From Naganishia liquefaciens (lineage: Eukaryota; Basidiomycota; Tremellomycetes; Filobasidiales; Filobasidiaceae): a stretch of 64,000 nucleotides of DNA. Under the pieces are notes generated by a model. It saw nothing but the letters and a program-made list of their open reading frames with translations, searched no databases and was not told the origin of the DNA. A program made the translations under genes and the position numbers. Positions 12,014 to 24,547 of this stretch are shown piece by piece. Position 1 is the stretch's first letter. Every line of letters starts with the position of its first letter. The stretch is from positions 558,001 through 622,000 of the forward strand of contig BLZA01000005.1 in assembly GCA_013423385.1 (NCBI GenBank), given 5' to 3'.

Positions 12014-14479
12014 TCACTCTCCCGGCGCCACCGCCGCTATCGCCGTCGCCAGGTCAAAGTGGAAGAACGGCGTCGTCGTTGACAACAACGGCGCCTCGGC
12101 ACTCGACTCGGACCCGGCCAACGACCGCTTTCCGGCCTCATAATCCGCAAACACATCTTCCTCGGCGCGCTCCGTTCTCGCGCGCTGCTGCGATACCGCA
12201 CCGCTCTCGAGCGCCTCGGTCTCCTGTCGCGCACGATCGGCGGGGGAGAGTGCGTCCATCGGGGGCAATGCTGGTGCCACCTCGGCAGGCAATGCATGTC
12301 GCGGCGTGCCATACCCGAATCCACCGGCAATCAACGCGCGCGCCGTCCAGGGGCTCAGCACCGCGCTGAAATGAAATTCGACGGTAGCGTCGGCATACTT
12401 TTCCACCTCGCGGCGCAAGTCAATCAAGTTTTGCACGCCCGTGGTATCAAGGTTGGCTACGCCAGCAAAGTCGAGAATCACGGCCCGGCAGATTGGCTGG
12501 TTGGCCTTTGTCGAATCCTCGATCGCCTGTCCCTTGCGCGGTCCCGGATCATTCCACGGTCGGTCACCAGGCTTGACAAACGACATGTCCTTGCCGCGCC
12601 GAGTCTTGGCTTTGACGTGGTCGAGAATGGCCTGGTTGATGTAAGATGCGTTCGGGTACAAGAAGGATTCTTCGAATCGATAGATGATGACGCCCGGCGG
12701 CGGGCTCTCGATCTTGACCTGCGGGTTAGTGATCCCGCCATCGCCGCAGAGTGGTACATAGACGTCTCGCGTGTTGGCATCATCCGACGAGTTTTCAGGT
12801 CGAATTCGGACCCGCCCCAGGAAGTGGCCACGCGGTCTCGCGATTCGGAACAAGAGCAAGACGACGGAGGCCGCGAGCGAAGTGTAGATACCATTCTCGA
12901 TCGAGGAAAAGATCGAGACCAGGACGGCTGCCAACCAGATGATGTACTCCAAAGGAGCAACGCGCCAAAAGCCGTACGATTGCGCCGGCGAGGCAACGAG
13001 ATCCGCGACGGCGTGGATGATCAGGGCCGAAATGGCGGCGTTGGGAATGTAGTAGAATGCGCTGGTGAGAGCGTACAGCGCGATGATGACGACGATACCC
13101 GTTGGGATACCGGCTGCCGGGGTTCGAACACCAGCCTTGGATTTCAGGGCCGATCGCGAGAAAGAACCGGTGGACGGGTAGGCGCGGAAGAGCGTGCCGA
13201 GCGTGTTGTTGACGCCGATGGCAATCAGTTCTTGATTCGGGTTAATCTTGTAGCCGTTCAATCGACCGAAACTCTTGGCAATGGAAATGTGCTCGAGCAA
13301 GAGGACGATCGTCGAGACGGGTAGTTGCGGACCGAGCGCGCTGAGCAATTCGCCCGAGATCTTGGGTTGACCGACGTCGCGCAGACCGCGCGGGACGGTG
13401 CCGAGGACTGAAATGGGATAATTTTTCGGGTCCTTGCCGTGAATCACACGCCAGGCGACAATGGTCCAGATCAGGATGACGAATGCATGTCGGAAACAGC
13501 TCAGGAAGAAGGACGCGCGTCGGAATCGGGGGTAACGGTTGCCGCCCCATGCGAGTCCCCACTTGAGCATGTAGAGCGTGAAGAGCGCGGTGACTCCCAG
13601 AGCGGCATCGAGCTTGGCGTACTTCAGGTTTTTGAGCGTGTTGATAATAACCTTGTACGTAGCCTCACGAGTGTTGAGCCTCTTGGCGATACCAAACAAT
13701 GCCGGTACCTGACCGGCGGCAATGTTGATGGCGGATCCTGTCATGAATCCCGACACGGCCGGTTGAGGAATGAATTCGATGATCCAACCCAGTCGCAACA
13801 ATCCGATGCCCAGCACGATGAAGCCACAGATAAAGGCCAGACCAGTAGCGATGGTAGTATTGTCCCACTGGCCTGGATGCGTCCTTTGAACATGAGCAAT
13901 GACGTTGGCGGTTTGAAGGGACATGACAGCGACAGGGCCGATAGAGACATCCTTGGATGTAGCGAAGAAGGCGTAGCTACGAGGGCGTCAGGACAAGTCT
14001 GCAAGGGCGGATGGGAACACTTACGTCAAAACACCACAAAAGGACGAGTAGAGACCGTATTCGGCGGGCAGCGAGGCCAACTTGGCGTAGGAGAGGGCTT
14101 GAGGCACAAGGACGATACCGACGGTGATACCACTATACAAGGGTCAGTACCTGTCTGCGGCCGAGACGATCTCTACGTACGCAATTAGATCACCGATCAA
14201 CCACTGCAAGTTGTACCTCGGAAGCCATTGGAGAAAAGGAAAGAGAGACTTGACATAGGTAATGACAGACTCCTTGACGTTGCCAGTGTTGCCCTTGAGA
14301 AAGTCGAACGTGTGGACCGTCTCCGGTGCATCTTCAGGTACACTCAGGACCTTTTTCGCTGTCCGTCTGGCCTTGGCCACGATGGGCCTGCTCTTTTCAT
14401 TGCGTCCAGAGTTGAAAACGGTTGGTCCGAACAACGACGCCGGTGGCGAGGTGGTCGCGCCTGTTGTCTGCGCCGGCAT
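12014..14479 (-). CDS. SUL1/SUL2: SulP-family sulfate permease
   Basis: Plasma-membrane SLC26/SulP anion transporter, expected to import sulfate with protons. Three exons (14181-14479, 14025-14132, 12014-13976) join in frame for 789 residues. The family signature [20 protein letters not shown] spans the second exon, and [16 protein letters not shown] follows. Many hydrophobic segments fill residues 90-500; conserved stretches include [20 protein letters not shown] and [20 protein letters not shown]-terminal STAS domain is marked by [20 protein letters not shown]. The tail after the STAS domain is acidic. Length is close to yeast Sul1/Sul2 (about 860-890). Sulfur-limitation control is typical of the family, but I see no defined regulatory site. 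Confidence 0.92.
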
Positions 14480-15550
14480 GGTGAAGGAGGAGGAGGGGTT
14501 CGGAGAGGAGAATTACAGGTGAGGCCACAGTCGAATTCCGAATGCGAGAAACCGTTCGAGATATATACTTTGGTTGTTGTAGAGCAATACCGAGCGGTCG
14601 AAGCTTGCAGTGAGAGATGCCGGCGAATGGATCTTCAAGCACGCAAGGTTGGCCTTGGAAGGTGTCAGAGGGCTTGTCGTGATACAGCCAGGACACCGCT
14701 GCTTGGTATGTAGAGCTCGACTCTATGCTATGACTTGAATATGGAATACCGATATGGGTCGAGGCGACATACTCAAAGGTGTGATTATCATAAGTATATG
14801 GCTCCGCTGAGCATCGAAGATTAGCTGGGCTACTGGATCCATCCACCTTGGCTTAGCAATGATCATTGGCAAAGCGTCCACTTCCTGCAACGACGTAATG
14901 CGTAGAGTAAGAAAAAGTCAACGACGTCGTGCCGGCAAAACCTGATGGCGACATCGATTTCAAGCGAGAGCTGATCAAAACGGATGCCATTTTCAAATCA
15001 AAGCTTGCTTCGTCATGGAAAACCTCTGCCAGAAAAGCCTTCCAGAGTTGGATCAAAAGTAAAAAGGCCACGTTTTTCGACTTTCGGCCGGAATCAATGC
15101 CCCTGAGATCGAGCAATCCGTGCAGGGATTGCTCCTGGTATGCAATCGAGCCCTTCGGTCAAAGCTTTGCCGAGCTGGAACAGCTACCGACGGCGATCGC
15201 CTCTTCCAGCTCTTCCGCCGCAAAAAAGCTCGAGCACGCCATCACGCCATCGCGAGCTTGCGGGTCCTTTGAAACTTGATGAAACGCGGGAACCTGGGAA
15301 GTTTGGTGGAAGAACAGCGGAAGAGCTGATGAGCTAGATCACGGAAGGACGTGCTTCATTACGGCCCAGGCGGTATAATTGAATGCCATGGGTGGTCTCA
15401 AGTTTTTCCCTTGTCCTGCGAGATCATACGCTAGTTACATTCTCAACCAACTCGATGATTAGCATCGGGCCTGCAGGCTGAGTAGCCAGTAGCCGAGCGG
15501 GAATATTTGTTGGGGATCATTTATTTTATGCATGACTGCCCTTCACCGAA
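14480..15550. other. Gene-poor region with one unassigned open frame
   Basis: The sulfate permease promoter lies at the left end. An open frame on the plus strand, about 14910-15279, could encode some 115 residues with a Lys-rich, helix-like opening (VPAKPDGDIDFKRELIKTD), but it has no ATG at its start and no family I recognise. It could be an exon of an unseen gene, a relic or chance. Confidence 0.35.
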
Positions 15551-15749
15551 GTCTGCTTAGCTCAGTGGGAGAGCGACGGTCTGAAGCGTTTGAGAAGACG
15601 TCTGCTGAATTTGCATCCGCTCGTTCCGGAACCTTGGATATGTCCCCTCTGTGACACTTTGTATTCGTCATCAGCTATGGAATGTCCCCTCTATGACACT
15701 ATGTATACCGAATTAGCTAAGGTCCTGTGTTCAATCCACAGAGCGGACA
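15551..15749 (+). tRNA. tRNA-Phe(GAA)-like sequence with a long, irregular interruption
   Basis: The 5' half (15551-15586) has a standard seven-base acceptor strand, a GCTC/GAGC D-arm and an anticodon loop CTGAAG that gives GAA (Phe). The 3' half ends with variable loop AGGTC, a perfect T-arm (CTGTG TTCAATC CACAG) and an acceptor strand AGCGGAC that pairs fully (one G-T) with GTCTGCT. These halves match the familiar fungal tRNA-Phe pattern. The interruption is about 127 bases, long for a tRNA intron, and includes two near-identical copies of a roughly 41-base unit (15640-15681 and 15682-15722). The expected 3' anticodon strand (15715-15719) pairs poorly with ACGGT; a better partner, ACCG, sits at 15707-15710. 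It may be an unusual intron-bearing gene or a broken copy. Confidence 0.55.
15640..15722. repeat. Two-copy tandem repeat inside the tRNA-Phe-like sequence
   Basis: Both copies begin ATGTCCCCTCT, share TGACACT and TGTAT, and end with an AGCTA-like segment followed by GG. The second copy runs into the 3' half of the tRNA, so the duplication appears to involve the tRNA boundary. Confidence 0.65.
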
Positions 15750-17091
15750 TATCTTTTTCTCAAGTTAAGATGACGTTCTGGCGCTTGAACGACGGTTCTT
15801 TGGGACGGGAAATGATTTGGTTGCCCAAACACTATTTTTGGATCGCCCGTCTGGAAACTCGACGTGAGTGCCAACAATGGCATTGGCTTCGTCATTATCC
15901 CCATCATCGTACTCTGCGCCATCGAAGCGCTTGTGTTCGGGATTTCATGATGGTCGGTACAAAAGTGGCGATGTAGCATCGCCGCGAAGAGAGCCATGCA
16001 CTCGGTCGCATTCGCTCGACAGTATAGAGTGTACAACCTGAGAGGCCTGCTGGCTCACAGGAAGTGAGAAAGCACTTGTGGCTTGTAGAAGTCGCTTCAA
16101 GAGTAAGCGGCCCAGCCGAGGCGCACCTGGGCAGTCGGATTTACCTTCCGGCTGTGAAAGAGGGACGGCAAGACAATTCTCTGCTCTTCACAAAGGGAAG
16201 ATGGAAACGATGGGAAACTTTGTGCGTGAACAAGTCAGCCATCGACTGGATCGGTGTCACTCCTCCTGCTTCACTTGGTCCTACCTCCTGATGTTAGCCG
16301 CACAGTGAAACGAAGCAATGCTGGTTTAAATTCGATTCTTCGCCTCAGTAAAGCCTTCCAGAGCTTCCAAAACACTTGACACCCGACCAAGTACAATAAC
16401 GAGTTCTTCGGGGACCGCCTAGATTGTCTACCTCATTTTTCGGTTCCCGTCAATCTATTCAGCTTGGTACATACGTAGAGGCGCAATCGGAGGGCCAATT
16501 CGGAGGGCCAATTCGAAGAGCGGTCCTGACACGTTCGAGCTCAATTGTCGCCGACAGCCTCCCATTCCCTAAATGTCTCCAGATATCTCGTACGGTCGCT
16601 GACGTGTCGCACGGTGACGGTACATAATGCCTTCGGCTGCTGTTGACGGAAATGCTCATTGCGATTCCACTCGGAAACTCATAAACCAGGGATCGGTTGT
16701 GGCTGTCCGAGGAAGATGAATATATGGTGGCATTGGCGTGTAACTTTGTTTGCCATGTGATAAGTCGTGAGGAGTTTCTGGAAGTAAACAAAGTCGAGTG
16801 TCTCTATAAGCCCCAAATCGACTTGCACAATTCGACCTGACGCTGCAGCTCGTCTTTTCTGCTTATCAACGCGGTGCCTCTGCTATTTTGGCAGGAAGCC
16901 ATGATCTTTGTAAACAAGGTGTTCCATGGAGCATTCTTTCTTCTTGAAAAACGAGGTTTATCCCTTAGAGAAGTCAATGCGCTGTCGACGACGAGCCAGA
17001 CCGAGGCGCAACTCAGAAGCGGATGGCCTTTCCAAAAGTTGTCCTACATGCGATTCATGACTATTTTCAGCATACTCGTATTCACAAACAT
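15750..17091. other. Gene-poor region downstream of the tRNA-Phe-like sequence
   Basis: About 1.3 kb between the tRNA-like sequence and the stop of Sec31. Several open frames of 60-130 codons exist on both strands, but none has family resemblance or coherent splicing. A small direct repeat (GGAGGGCCAATTC, twice) sits near 16490-16515. Nothing else can be supported. Confidence 0.45.
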
Positions 17092-20000
17092 CTACATCTG
17101 GTTCTGGTGAGCCCGCTGCATCATCCGTTGCGGAGGCGGCCCGGCCACTGCTCCTGCCGGGATGCCAGCTCGAGGCGGCGGTCCAGCCACGGCATTAGGA
17201 GGCGGTCCAGCGATGGCACCCGGAGGAGGTCCAGCCCTCGGAGGAGGTCCTGCAATGACATTCGGCGGCGGACCTGCAGGCATGTTGGAAGGAGGAGGCA
17301 TGCGTTGAGCTTGGTTCATAGGCGGAGGCCCTTGACGTCCCTGAGGAGGCGGCCCAGCTTGCATATGCGGCTGTGCCTGGGGACCGCCAGCATAGCCGAG
17401 ATGACCAGATGGGTTGCGGCTGCCCATCGGAGGCGGTCCGGCAACAGGCACTTGCGGCTGAGACGGTCTGCTAGCTCCAGCCTTCGGCGGAGGTGCCAGA
17501 ACAGCCGGAGAGGCCCGTCGTGGAGGTCCCGAAGGCGGCGGCGACGCGAATGTCTGGGGAGACTGAACGCCAGGCATGTTGGGGAACGGAGACATGATCG
17601 GCTGTGGTTTTGGTGTCCCGGCTGCGCTGGTAGGCCGCTTTGGCTGCGTGGCCAGTCCCGCGATAGACGGGGCATCGTTCCAGCCAGGAATATCTCGTCT
17701 CTGTGCGGCAGGGATAGGTGCCGGGGAATCCGAACCACGCGGCCGAGTCATCGGGGGCGGAGCAATCGGCGCGTGACTGACCTGGGGAACCGAGGGCTGA
17801 CCGTAAGGTCCTGCCTGGTAGGCAGGCTGTTGGCCGTAACTGCCGGAAGTGTAACTGCCATAGTTGCCTTGGCTGCTAGGTGTGGGATTATAGCTAGGCG
17901 CGTACGGTCCAGAGGGAGCAGGGGCTGCAGCAGGTTGCGTCTGTTGCGCAGAATGCGATGTCGGCGTGCCCTGAGCTGGCGTATACGTCGGGTAGCTGAC
18001 AGAAGGGTTTCGAGTGCTCTGATACGGAGCGGGAGCTGTAGGAATGGACTGATAGGGCCCAGGAGCAGAATAGGCCGGCCCGCTGGGTTGCCGACCGGCA
18101 GCAGCAGGTGCCAAACCCGGCTGCTGCATTGTGGAAGCGGTAGCGCTGGGCAGCTTGTGGCCGGATGGGTCTCCTGCACTTCGCAAATATCGTTCTCGTG
18201 CCGACTTGAAACCCGAATCCGAACCCTTGGAACCACGGTAGTCAGCCGGAGTCTGCTTGATGTAGGTAACAGCCAGGTGAATGAGGCCTTGGGTTGCCAG
18301 CAGATCGGCATACTCGTAGTACCGATCATATAGGGCGGAAAGGGCGTAAGAGCGAGCTCCTGATTCCGCTGCAGAGTCCGATCGAGTGGGCTGAGCGAGG
18401 TCGTTGTCGACGTATCCCGTCGCGCTCTTAAAGACCGCAATCTTCTCCATGAAAGTCTGCAGGGCGGTAGCATGCGCAGAGTATCGTGATGACTTCTTGC
18501 TGACGTTGCCGTCCCTGGACATTGAAGCTACGGTCGCCTCTTCTTCCTCCCTCATCTCGTCGACCCAGATATTGACGACCCTGTCAAGCTTGCCTGCCGC
18601 AAGATAGCATAGTAATGCATTCTTGCGCCACTCTCCAGCTTTCTCTGCTGAGACCTGAGCACCGCCTGTTCCGTTGGCCAATCTGTATTGGAACTCGATG
18701 CGCTGTCCCAACTGTTCGGCCAGACTGTTGAATTCTTCGTCCTTGGCGAATGTGCAGAGCACAACAAAGATTTCTTGCCACTCTGACAACTCCGCATTCT
18801 GAACCACGTCAGAGAGATCGTTTGAGACGATCGACTGGAATAGTCGAAGGTATGGCAACGCAGCAGTTCGACGCTCAAAGTAAGCCTGTTGAGTGCGAGC
18901 CAAAAGCTCCGGTCCACCCCGAACGGCAAGGACCAATGCATCCGCAAATCGATCAGCAGAGAGGGAAAGCGTGACCGCAGACTCAAAGTCTCCGACGACG
19001 AGAGCCCGCGTGATCAGTCGGTCCACTTCAGATTCATCCGTAGGGTAAATCTTGAAGGTGTTGGACTTGAGGCTCTCGGAGACGACGGAAGATGCACGTG
19101 AGCCAACAGTTGCAGCGACAGAGGAGTCCTTGGCATGTTCCTGATGTGGGATTGTCATGCGCTCAGGAATAGCTGTACGGTTGGAACTCATCGAGCTGAA
19201 GAAATCGGCGCCGGCGCCAGCGTCCACTTGGGGCGTGCCCAGTCCGCCGTCACTTCCGCCAAACAGTTCGGTGACTTCAGTCTCGGCCTCTGTGACGGCC
19301 GTTTTCTTGGTAGCATCCGTCGTAACGCTGACTTCGGACGGCGTCGCTTCAGACTGTGTTTTGTTCGCCGACTCGGCGTCATTTTCGGACGCAGCCGAGT
19401 TGTCGGCAAAGGTAACAGCGGGATCACGGGGCGTTCCAGGCACCGTAACGTCATCTTCCGGACGTCCATGTGCAGCCTCGTATTTCTGAATAGCCTGCGA
19501 GACCTGGGCTGCAATCTCTTCTTTTGAAAAGCCTAGCAGAGTGACCAATTCTTCTCGCGAGTTGGTTGTGAACAGGCTTTGCAGTGCTTTCCATCCGGCA
19601 GAAACGGAAGCCTTGTCGTCCTCGCGTTTCGTCATGTCTTCGCAAAAGGCACTCAGGTCAGATTGGGAATCCTGCACGCTGATCAGCTTTTGCGCTCGCT
19701 CAATGACCTCGGGCTCGGTGACGATGTGTCGAAGATGAACGACTTGAGACTGGCTCTTGCCATTGGCGCCATCGAGGTTGCTGACCGATGCCAATTGACC
19801 ACCAAAGCCAAAGGTGGCCGACACGGGCCGGCGAAGCCACTTGGGAGGCTGTTTGAGCGAGAGGACAGGTGCGCCAACAGCGTTGTAGTTGGAAAGCGAA
19901 CCAAAGATATCGTCCGTCTGGGCATTGGCGGCGGGCCTGTTCTCTTGTACGGGATCCGTCTGCGTCTGTTGCAACGAATGGATACCGATCTTTCCGTCGA

Positions 20001-21266
20001 ATGAGGCAGTTGCGAGGAGATCAGGGTTCCGTGGGCACCATGATGTCTGGAACGACCAATTGTTACTGGGCGGAAGCTGCGAGGGGGAATTAGTCAAAAT
20101 GTCTTGTGCGTTTGATTGACATTCACCTCTCCGATGATTTCGCAAGTCTGCGGATTCCAGCAGATCGTGCGGTTGTCCTTGCCACAAGACAACAACAAAT
20201 CCTGGTCTTGCTGGCACCATGATAGGGACAAGATGCCCTTGTCATGTCCGCTCAAGATTTTTTCCGGGGCGAGCGAGTTTCGCAAGTCCCAGACCATGAT
20301 GATGGGCGACGTATCGTCTTCTGACGCCGTGATCAACCGAGTCGAATGCGCAGGTTGCCAGCAGATATCGCTCATGCCTCTTTTGTTGCCCACTTGCATA
20401 CCGCCGTAACCTCCCATACCGGTAGCATGACCGGTCATCCCTGTCGCGGCACCGCCTCCATAGGCAAGGCTGATAACCTCCTTTTTCTGCCGTAGATCCC
20501 ATACAGAAGTGTAGCCTGAAGAGGAAGACGCAGAGAGAATGTGGGGAACGACAGGGTTCCACTGAAGGGCGGTAATCTCATCGAGCTTGGACGAGCGAGG
20601 ACCGGTTTGATGAATCTTATCGGGATTGTTCAGGTCGTAGACTTTGAGCTGTAGCGTAAGAATCAGCAGACGTCAAGTGAAAGCGAGGAGATGGCACACA
20701 CCTCGGCGTTGACGGAACCACTGGCCAACAAATTCTTGGTGATCGGATTAAAGTCCAAACCCCGCACAGGCCCCGAATGGGTCTCGTTTTTGAATACAAG
20801 AGACGATGATGCGCTGTCGGGAGATCAGATGGAGCCGCCTGGAAGCAGTCCACCAAGACTCACTCGGACCCTGCCAGTATCTTTTCCGCATCCCATACCG
20901 ACACTTCACCCGTTTCCATACCGGCCGCAAGCACGCCTCGACTGTGAGTTTGTGAAGAAGACGACCATGCTAGTCGGTTAAATCTGGGCAAGGCGTGAGT
21001 GTCTTTTCCTCTGCTTATAGACAAGCCGCTCACCTCGAATTGGTACTGATGCTTCCCTTGGGTCCGGCCTGACCTTCTCCGCCGAGCTCCAGCCCTTCCT
21101 GGTGATCGGTGTCGAAGAATTCGGGTGCCCAGATCTCAAGGTGGCCGACATTGCTGAAGGTCTCGTCGAGCGCACCAGAGACGGTACCCGTCGCGATGAG
21201 GGGAAGAGAGGAGGACGAGGTGCCCCAGGCAAAAGTCGCTGTCCTCTGAATCTCCTTGAGCTTCAT
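17092..21266 (-). CDS. SEC31: Sec31, outer-coat subunit of COPII vesicles
   Basis: Sec31 pairs with Sec13 to form the COPII outer cage at ER exit sites and stimulates Sar1 GTP hydrolysis. The N-terminus [14 protein letters not shown] is characteristic. It is followed by a beta-propeller with [47 protein letters not shown] and [11 protein letters not shown]. After the WD domain come the Sec13-interacting insertion and an alpha-solenoid ([19 protein letters not shown], then [20 protein letters not shown]). The last 350 residues are a Pro/Gly/Ala-rich disordered tail, as in fungal Sec31. Around five exons give about 1,300 residues. The clearest junctions are 20127 (donor) to 20076 (acceptor), which restores the propeller frame. 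Start 21266 is the conserved Met. Confidence 0.92.
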
Positions 21267-21699
21267 GGTGAAAGTCGAGGATGAGATCGAGGTCTGATGT
21301 CGAACGCCAGTCAGATGCTGAAGATCTCGTGCGATACTGCAGGAAGAATGGCAGTCCTTCCACGACCGACACCTCATCACGGCGCGGATAGGCTGCGGTG
21401 GCTCGCGTCATGAGGCTGCGCCCGTCCCAATTTTGGGAATATGGCGCGATTTCGCATTTATGGACATTCTAGTGCGCTCGCGTGCCACATGCGCACTCAA
21501 CCAGCTACGAGCGACGCAACCGCTGCATTCAGGCTCTCGAGATCTGACATGCGCACTGTCATCTGATGTGCTTGATCGCTTGACCGGGAACCCTCGTGAC
21601 TATAAAATCCATCTGGCAGACCGCGATTCTGCTCTGCCCTGGCCCTATACCAGCCAAGCAATACATGTCATTGTCATTACTGTACAGGGCTTGACACCG

Positions 21700-24135
21700 C
21701 TAGGCGATCATCGACGTTATGCGTTTCTCCAGGTCGGCAGGCGACGAACGGGCATCTGTGACAGGCAAATCAACTTGTGCTCTGGTTTGTATCCAGCTGA
21801 AAAACTCTGCTTACATCTTTCAACATGCTTGGCATGTCGCGCGGTATAGGCCGAGAAAGCAGGCGTGACCAGCCTTCTCGTCTCTTGCGACAGTCTATCC
21901 CGCAGATTCTGATCGTGTCGTGCAAGGGAATGCTGCCGAGAAAGGGCTTCCAGCTCATCGAGCCTGGCGAAAAAGTGGGCCAAGCTATCTTTGACCACTT
22001 GTTTGTCGCCCGATGTACCTGTAAGCCTAGCGACAGTTCCCGTATTGGTAGATTCCGCGAGAAGGCCAAGAAGCTCTTGCCAAACGTCCATGTATCGCGC
22101 TCTCGCTTCGCGAAAACCTCGTTCCAAAACGCTTTCGCCTCCGGAACCGAGCATGCTGGCAGTTTCCGCGCTAGTAGTGAGAACGTTCAATGCGTATGAG
22201 ACTGCAACGAAAGCCAGACGTTATCAAGCCCGGTTGGCGCGACATCGATTATCATCTTCAGCTTACGGTTGTTCAAGAGAAAGATGGCGGCCACCAGCTT
22301 CCGCATGCCGCGTGCCCTCGCCTCGAGCTGTTCCACTAGCCCAGACATCATGTCCGCTACAAAGTGCTGCAGCGTATTGTCACTCTCCGCAATCTTTTGG
22401 GTTGCAGGCACGGCTCCCATGAGCCAGTTTCTGTCACCTAGGGATCCCAAAAGACCGGTGACGATAGCCTCGAATGTCGGGAGAGTTTGTACGTAATGAA
22501 CAGTCTGCGCAATATTCGTCAGTTTCGGTCGAGCGCTAGCGGGCAGATCAACTTGCCCTATAGGTGACGTCGGCAATGGAGGAAGTGTCTCCCTTGCCTC
22601 CTGTCTGCGAAGTCCGGATATCGACCAACACTTCCGGGAAACTCCTCAGACAAGCCCCGCGGAGCACACTACTTGCCTCCTCCAACAGCTTGATCTGCCT
22701 CGCGTCAAAGTCGAGTTCGCTCGTAATCGCTCGCCAATCCGCTTGATGCTGTACCAGGGTCTCGTAAAGCCCGAAAGCGTAAAACGTTGTCGAGGTCAGC
22801 GACTTTTTGATGGTGGCGATTTGGGATGTCAGAAAGTCCTCGAGTGCGTTGAGGGACGGGTCAAAGATCGATGCTAGACTTTTGGCAGGCGACTCTGGAA
22901 ACACATGCTCGAGCAACAATTGTTCCGACTGCGGGCGACAGTAAATCTCACATGCAAGCGCTGTTCCATGCACATACCTGCATCAAACTTAGCACGCCGT
23001 TGAGCAGGATCGCCATCTTGCGACACTTGACAATTCTAGCTTCCTCCTCTCCGCCCGGAGACGATCCCCTCCGATCTTCGTCGAATCCACGGATGGCAGG
23101 CGTCAAGCACTTTGTCAGGATGTATTCCCGTCGTGTTGAAAGGTACGATTCCCGGGCCTGATTCATGGTCACCGAGATGTGATTTCCGGCCGGATGAGTC
23201 GAAGCACGCGGTAAGCGCGAGAGATACTGTATAATGGACATGGCATTGCCGAGCGTTGGCAGTGTCGTTGGCGGTGACGTCGGACCTGATCGTCGTTCCG
23301 TCAAGTCCGATCCAGGACGCGCGGGTGACTACCACGACATACCATCGTCCGCGGCCTTTTTCAGATCAACTTCCTTTTGGGATCCATCCTTGACATGCTT
23401 GAGCACGAGTCCCACCAAATTCCTAGCGCCGAGATCAACAAGTCGGGACTGGTTGAAATGAGAGTTGAAGCGATGCGCGTGTGAAATCTAGTGCGAGTTG
23501 TACGCACATAATCTTTGATCCTTGCTTCGGTACTCCTACGTTCATTCTTACCCAACCTATCGATCTCCTTGACCAGTCTATCAATTGCGTCTGTGTAATC
23601 CCTAAGATTAGATTCTTGCGGTCTACGTGACCGGTACCGTAAATATATCTTTCTGCAGGAGACAACCAGAAACTCACGACCGTGAAATGATGTCTTCCTC
23701 GTGTTTGCCGACGGCATATTCACTCTGAATGATTTTTGTCTTGACGTCCTTTCCACCTAGGATTGAAAGCGCGTTGTCGATGTCTGCAAGCTATATTTCA
23801 GACGGGCCCTGAGAAAGGGAAAGCACCATATTCGCTCACTCTGTGCCTCTTTAGTAAGAGGCTGTATCCCAAACGGTGCTATCGTCTTGTCCAGTTTGAC
23901 TAGTCTTGCGTCGAGCTGCGCAAGGATGCCTGGGTGATGAAGACGGAAGTAAACAAGTCAGCGTGATGCACCACCGCCCGGCGCGAGATGGTCCCACCTG
24001 TCATCCGAGACGCCAGTTTGTTGGTCTGGGCGAGCCTCTGCTCGAGCTACGGCGCAAGAAGACTGATCAGCAAGCTGTGGCGAGACGCTCTCGGCGACGA
24101 ATAGCTACCAACGCCAATTCCGTTTCGCCCTCCAT
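21700..24135 (-). CDS. EXO70: Exo70 exocyst subunit
   Basis: Exo70 binds PI(4,5)P2 and Rho GTPases at sites of polarised growth and helps tether secretory vesicles to the plasma membrane. Roughly nine short exons can be strung together by frame from MEGETELALLEQRLAQTNKL at 24135. The next blocks are LDARLVKLDKTIAPFGIQPL and IDNALSILGG, typical of fungal Exo70 N-termini. The C-terminal rod is marked by FVADMMSGLVEQLEARAR, AIFLLNNRKLKMI and, near the end, FREARARYMDVWQELLG. A final splice gives the terminus KHVERYARSSPADLEKRI, ending at 21700. Estimated length about 640 residues, close to the family. Individual middle exon edges are less certain than the identity. Confidence 0.85.
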
Positions 24136-24547
24136 GACTCGAAGTCGGGCGAGATCTCGCTAAGACGATGAATGTCTTTCAGTGTGAAAAGGGACCTAGG
24201 CGGATATCATCGTCGGCGCGGTGGACCACCGTTCATGGGCGTTTCCGATACGAAGCTGACGCCTCGAAGGGGATGAGTGACCCGTATGAGTCGATGCAGT
24301 CCTACATGTCTTACGGCGTCGGGCGTTGCTGGCGTCACCTGCCAACCTCGATCGTCGGGGTCGCGCGCGTTCTGAGCGCGACTAACCAATTCAATGCACT
24401 TTCTATCGCTGCAAATGTCGGCAGCCCGCGATCTTTGGCGGCTGGGAGGCCTTCCAGCAGCTGTATATACAGACTGTCTCTTCCCAAGCCTCTTCTAGTA
24501 ACACAACTACAACCGAGAAATGTACCGATAGTCACGGAACCCATGCA
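24136..24547. other. Intergenic region between Exo70 and Spt3
   Basis: About 410 bases upstream of Exo70 and downstream of Spt3 (both minus strand). A plus-strand frame crosses it but runs antisense into Spt3 and shows no family features. No RNA gene seen. Confidence 0.45.

Noticed and set aside
12296-14188. Plus-strand frames of 250-340 codons across the sulfate permease
   Set aside because: Antisense to a clear SulP transporter. They are charged and low in hydrophobic content, as expected of reverse-complement frames.
15590-15976. Plus-strand frame crossing the tRNA-Phe-like sequence
   Set aside because: Overlaps tRNA halves and a tandem repeat and shows no protein features.
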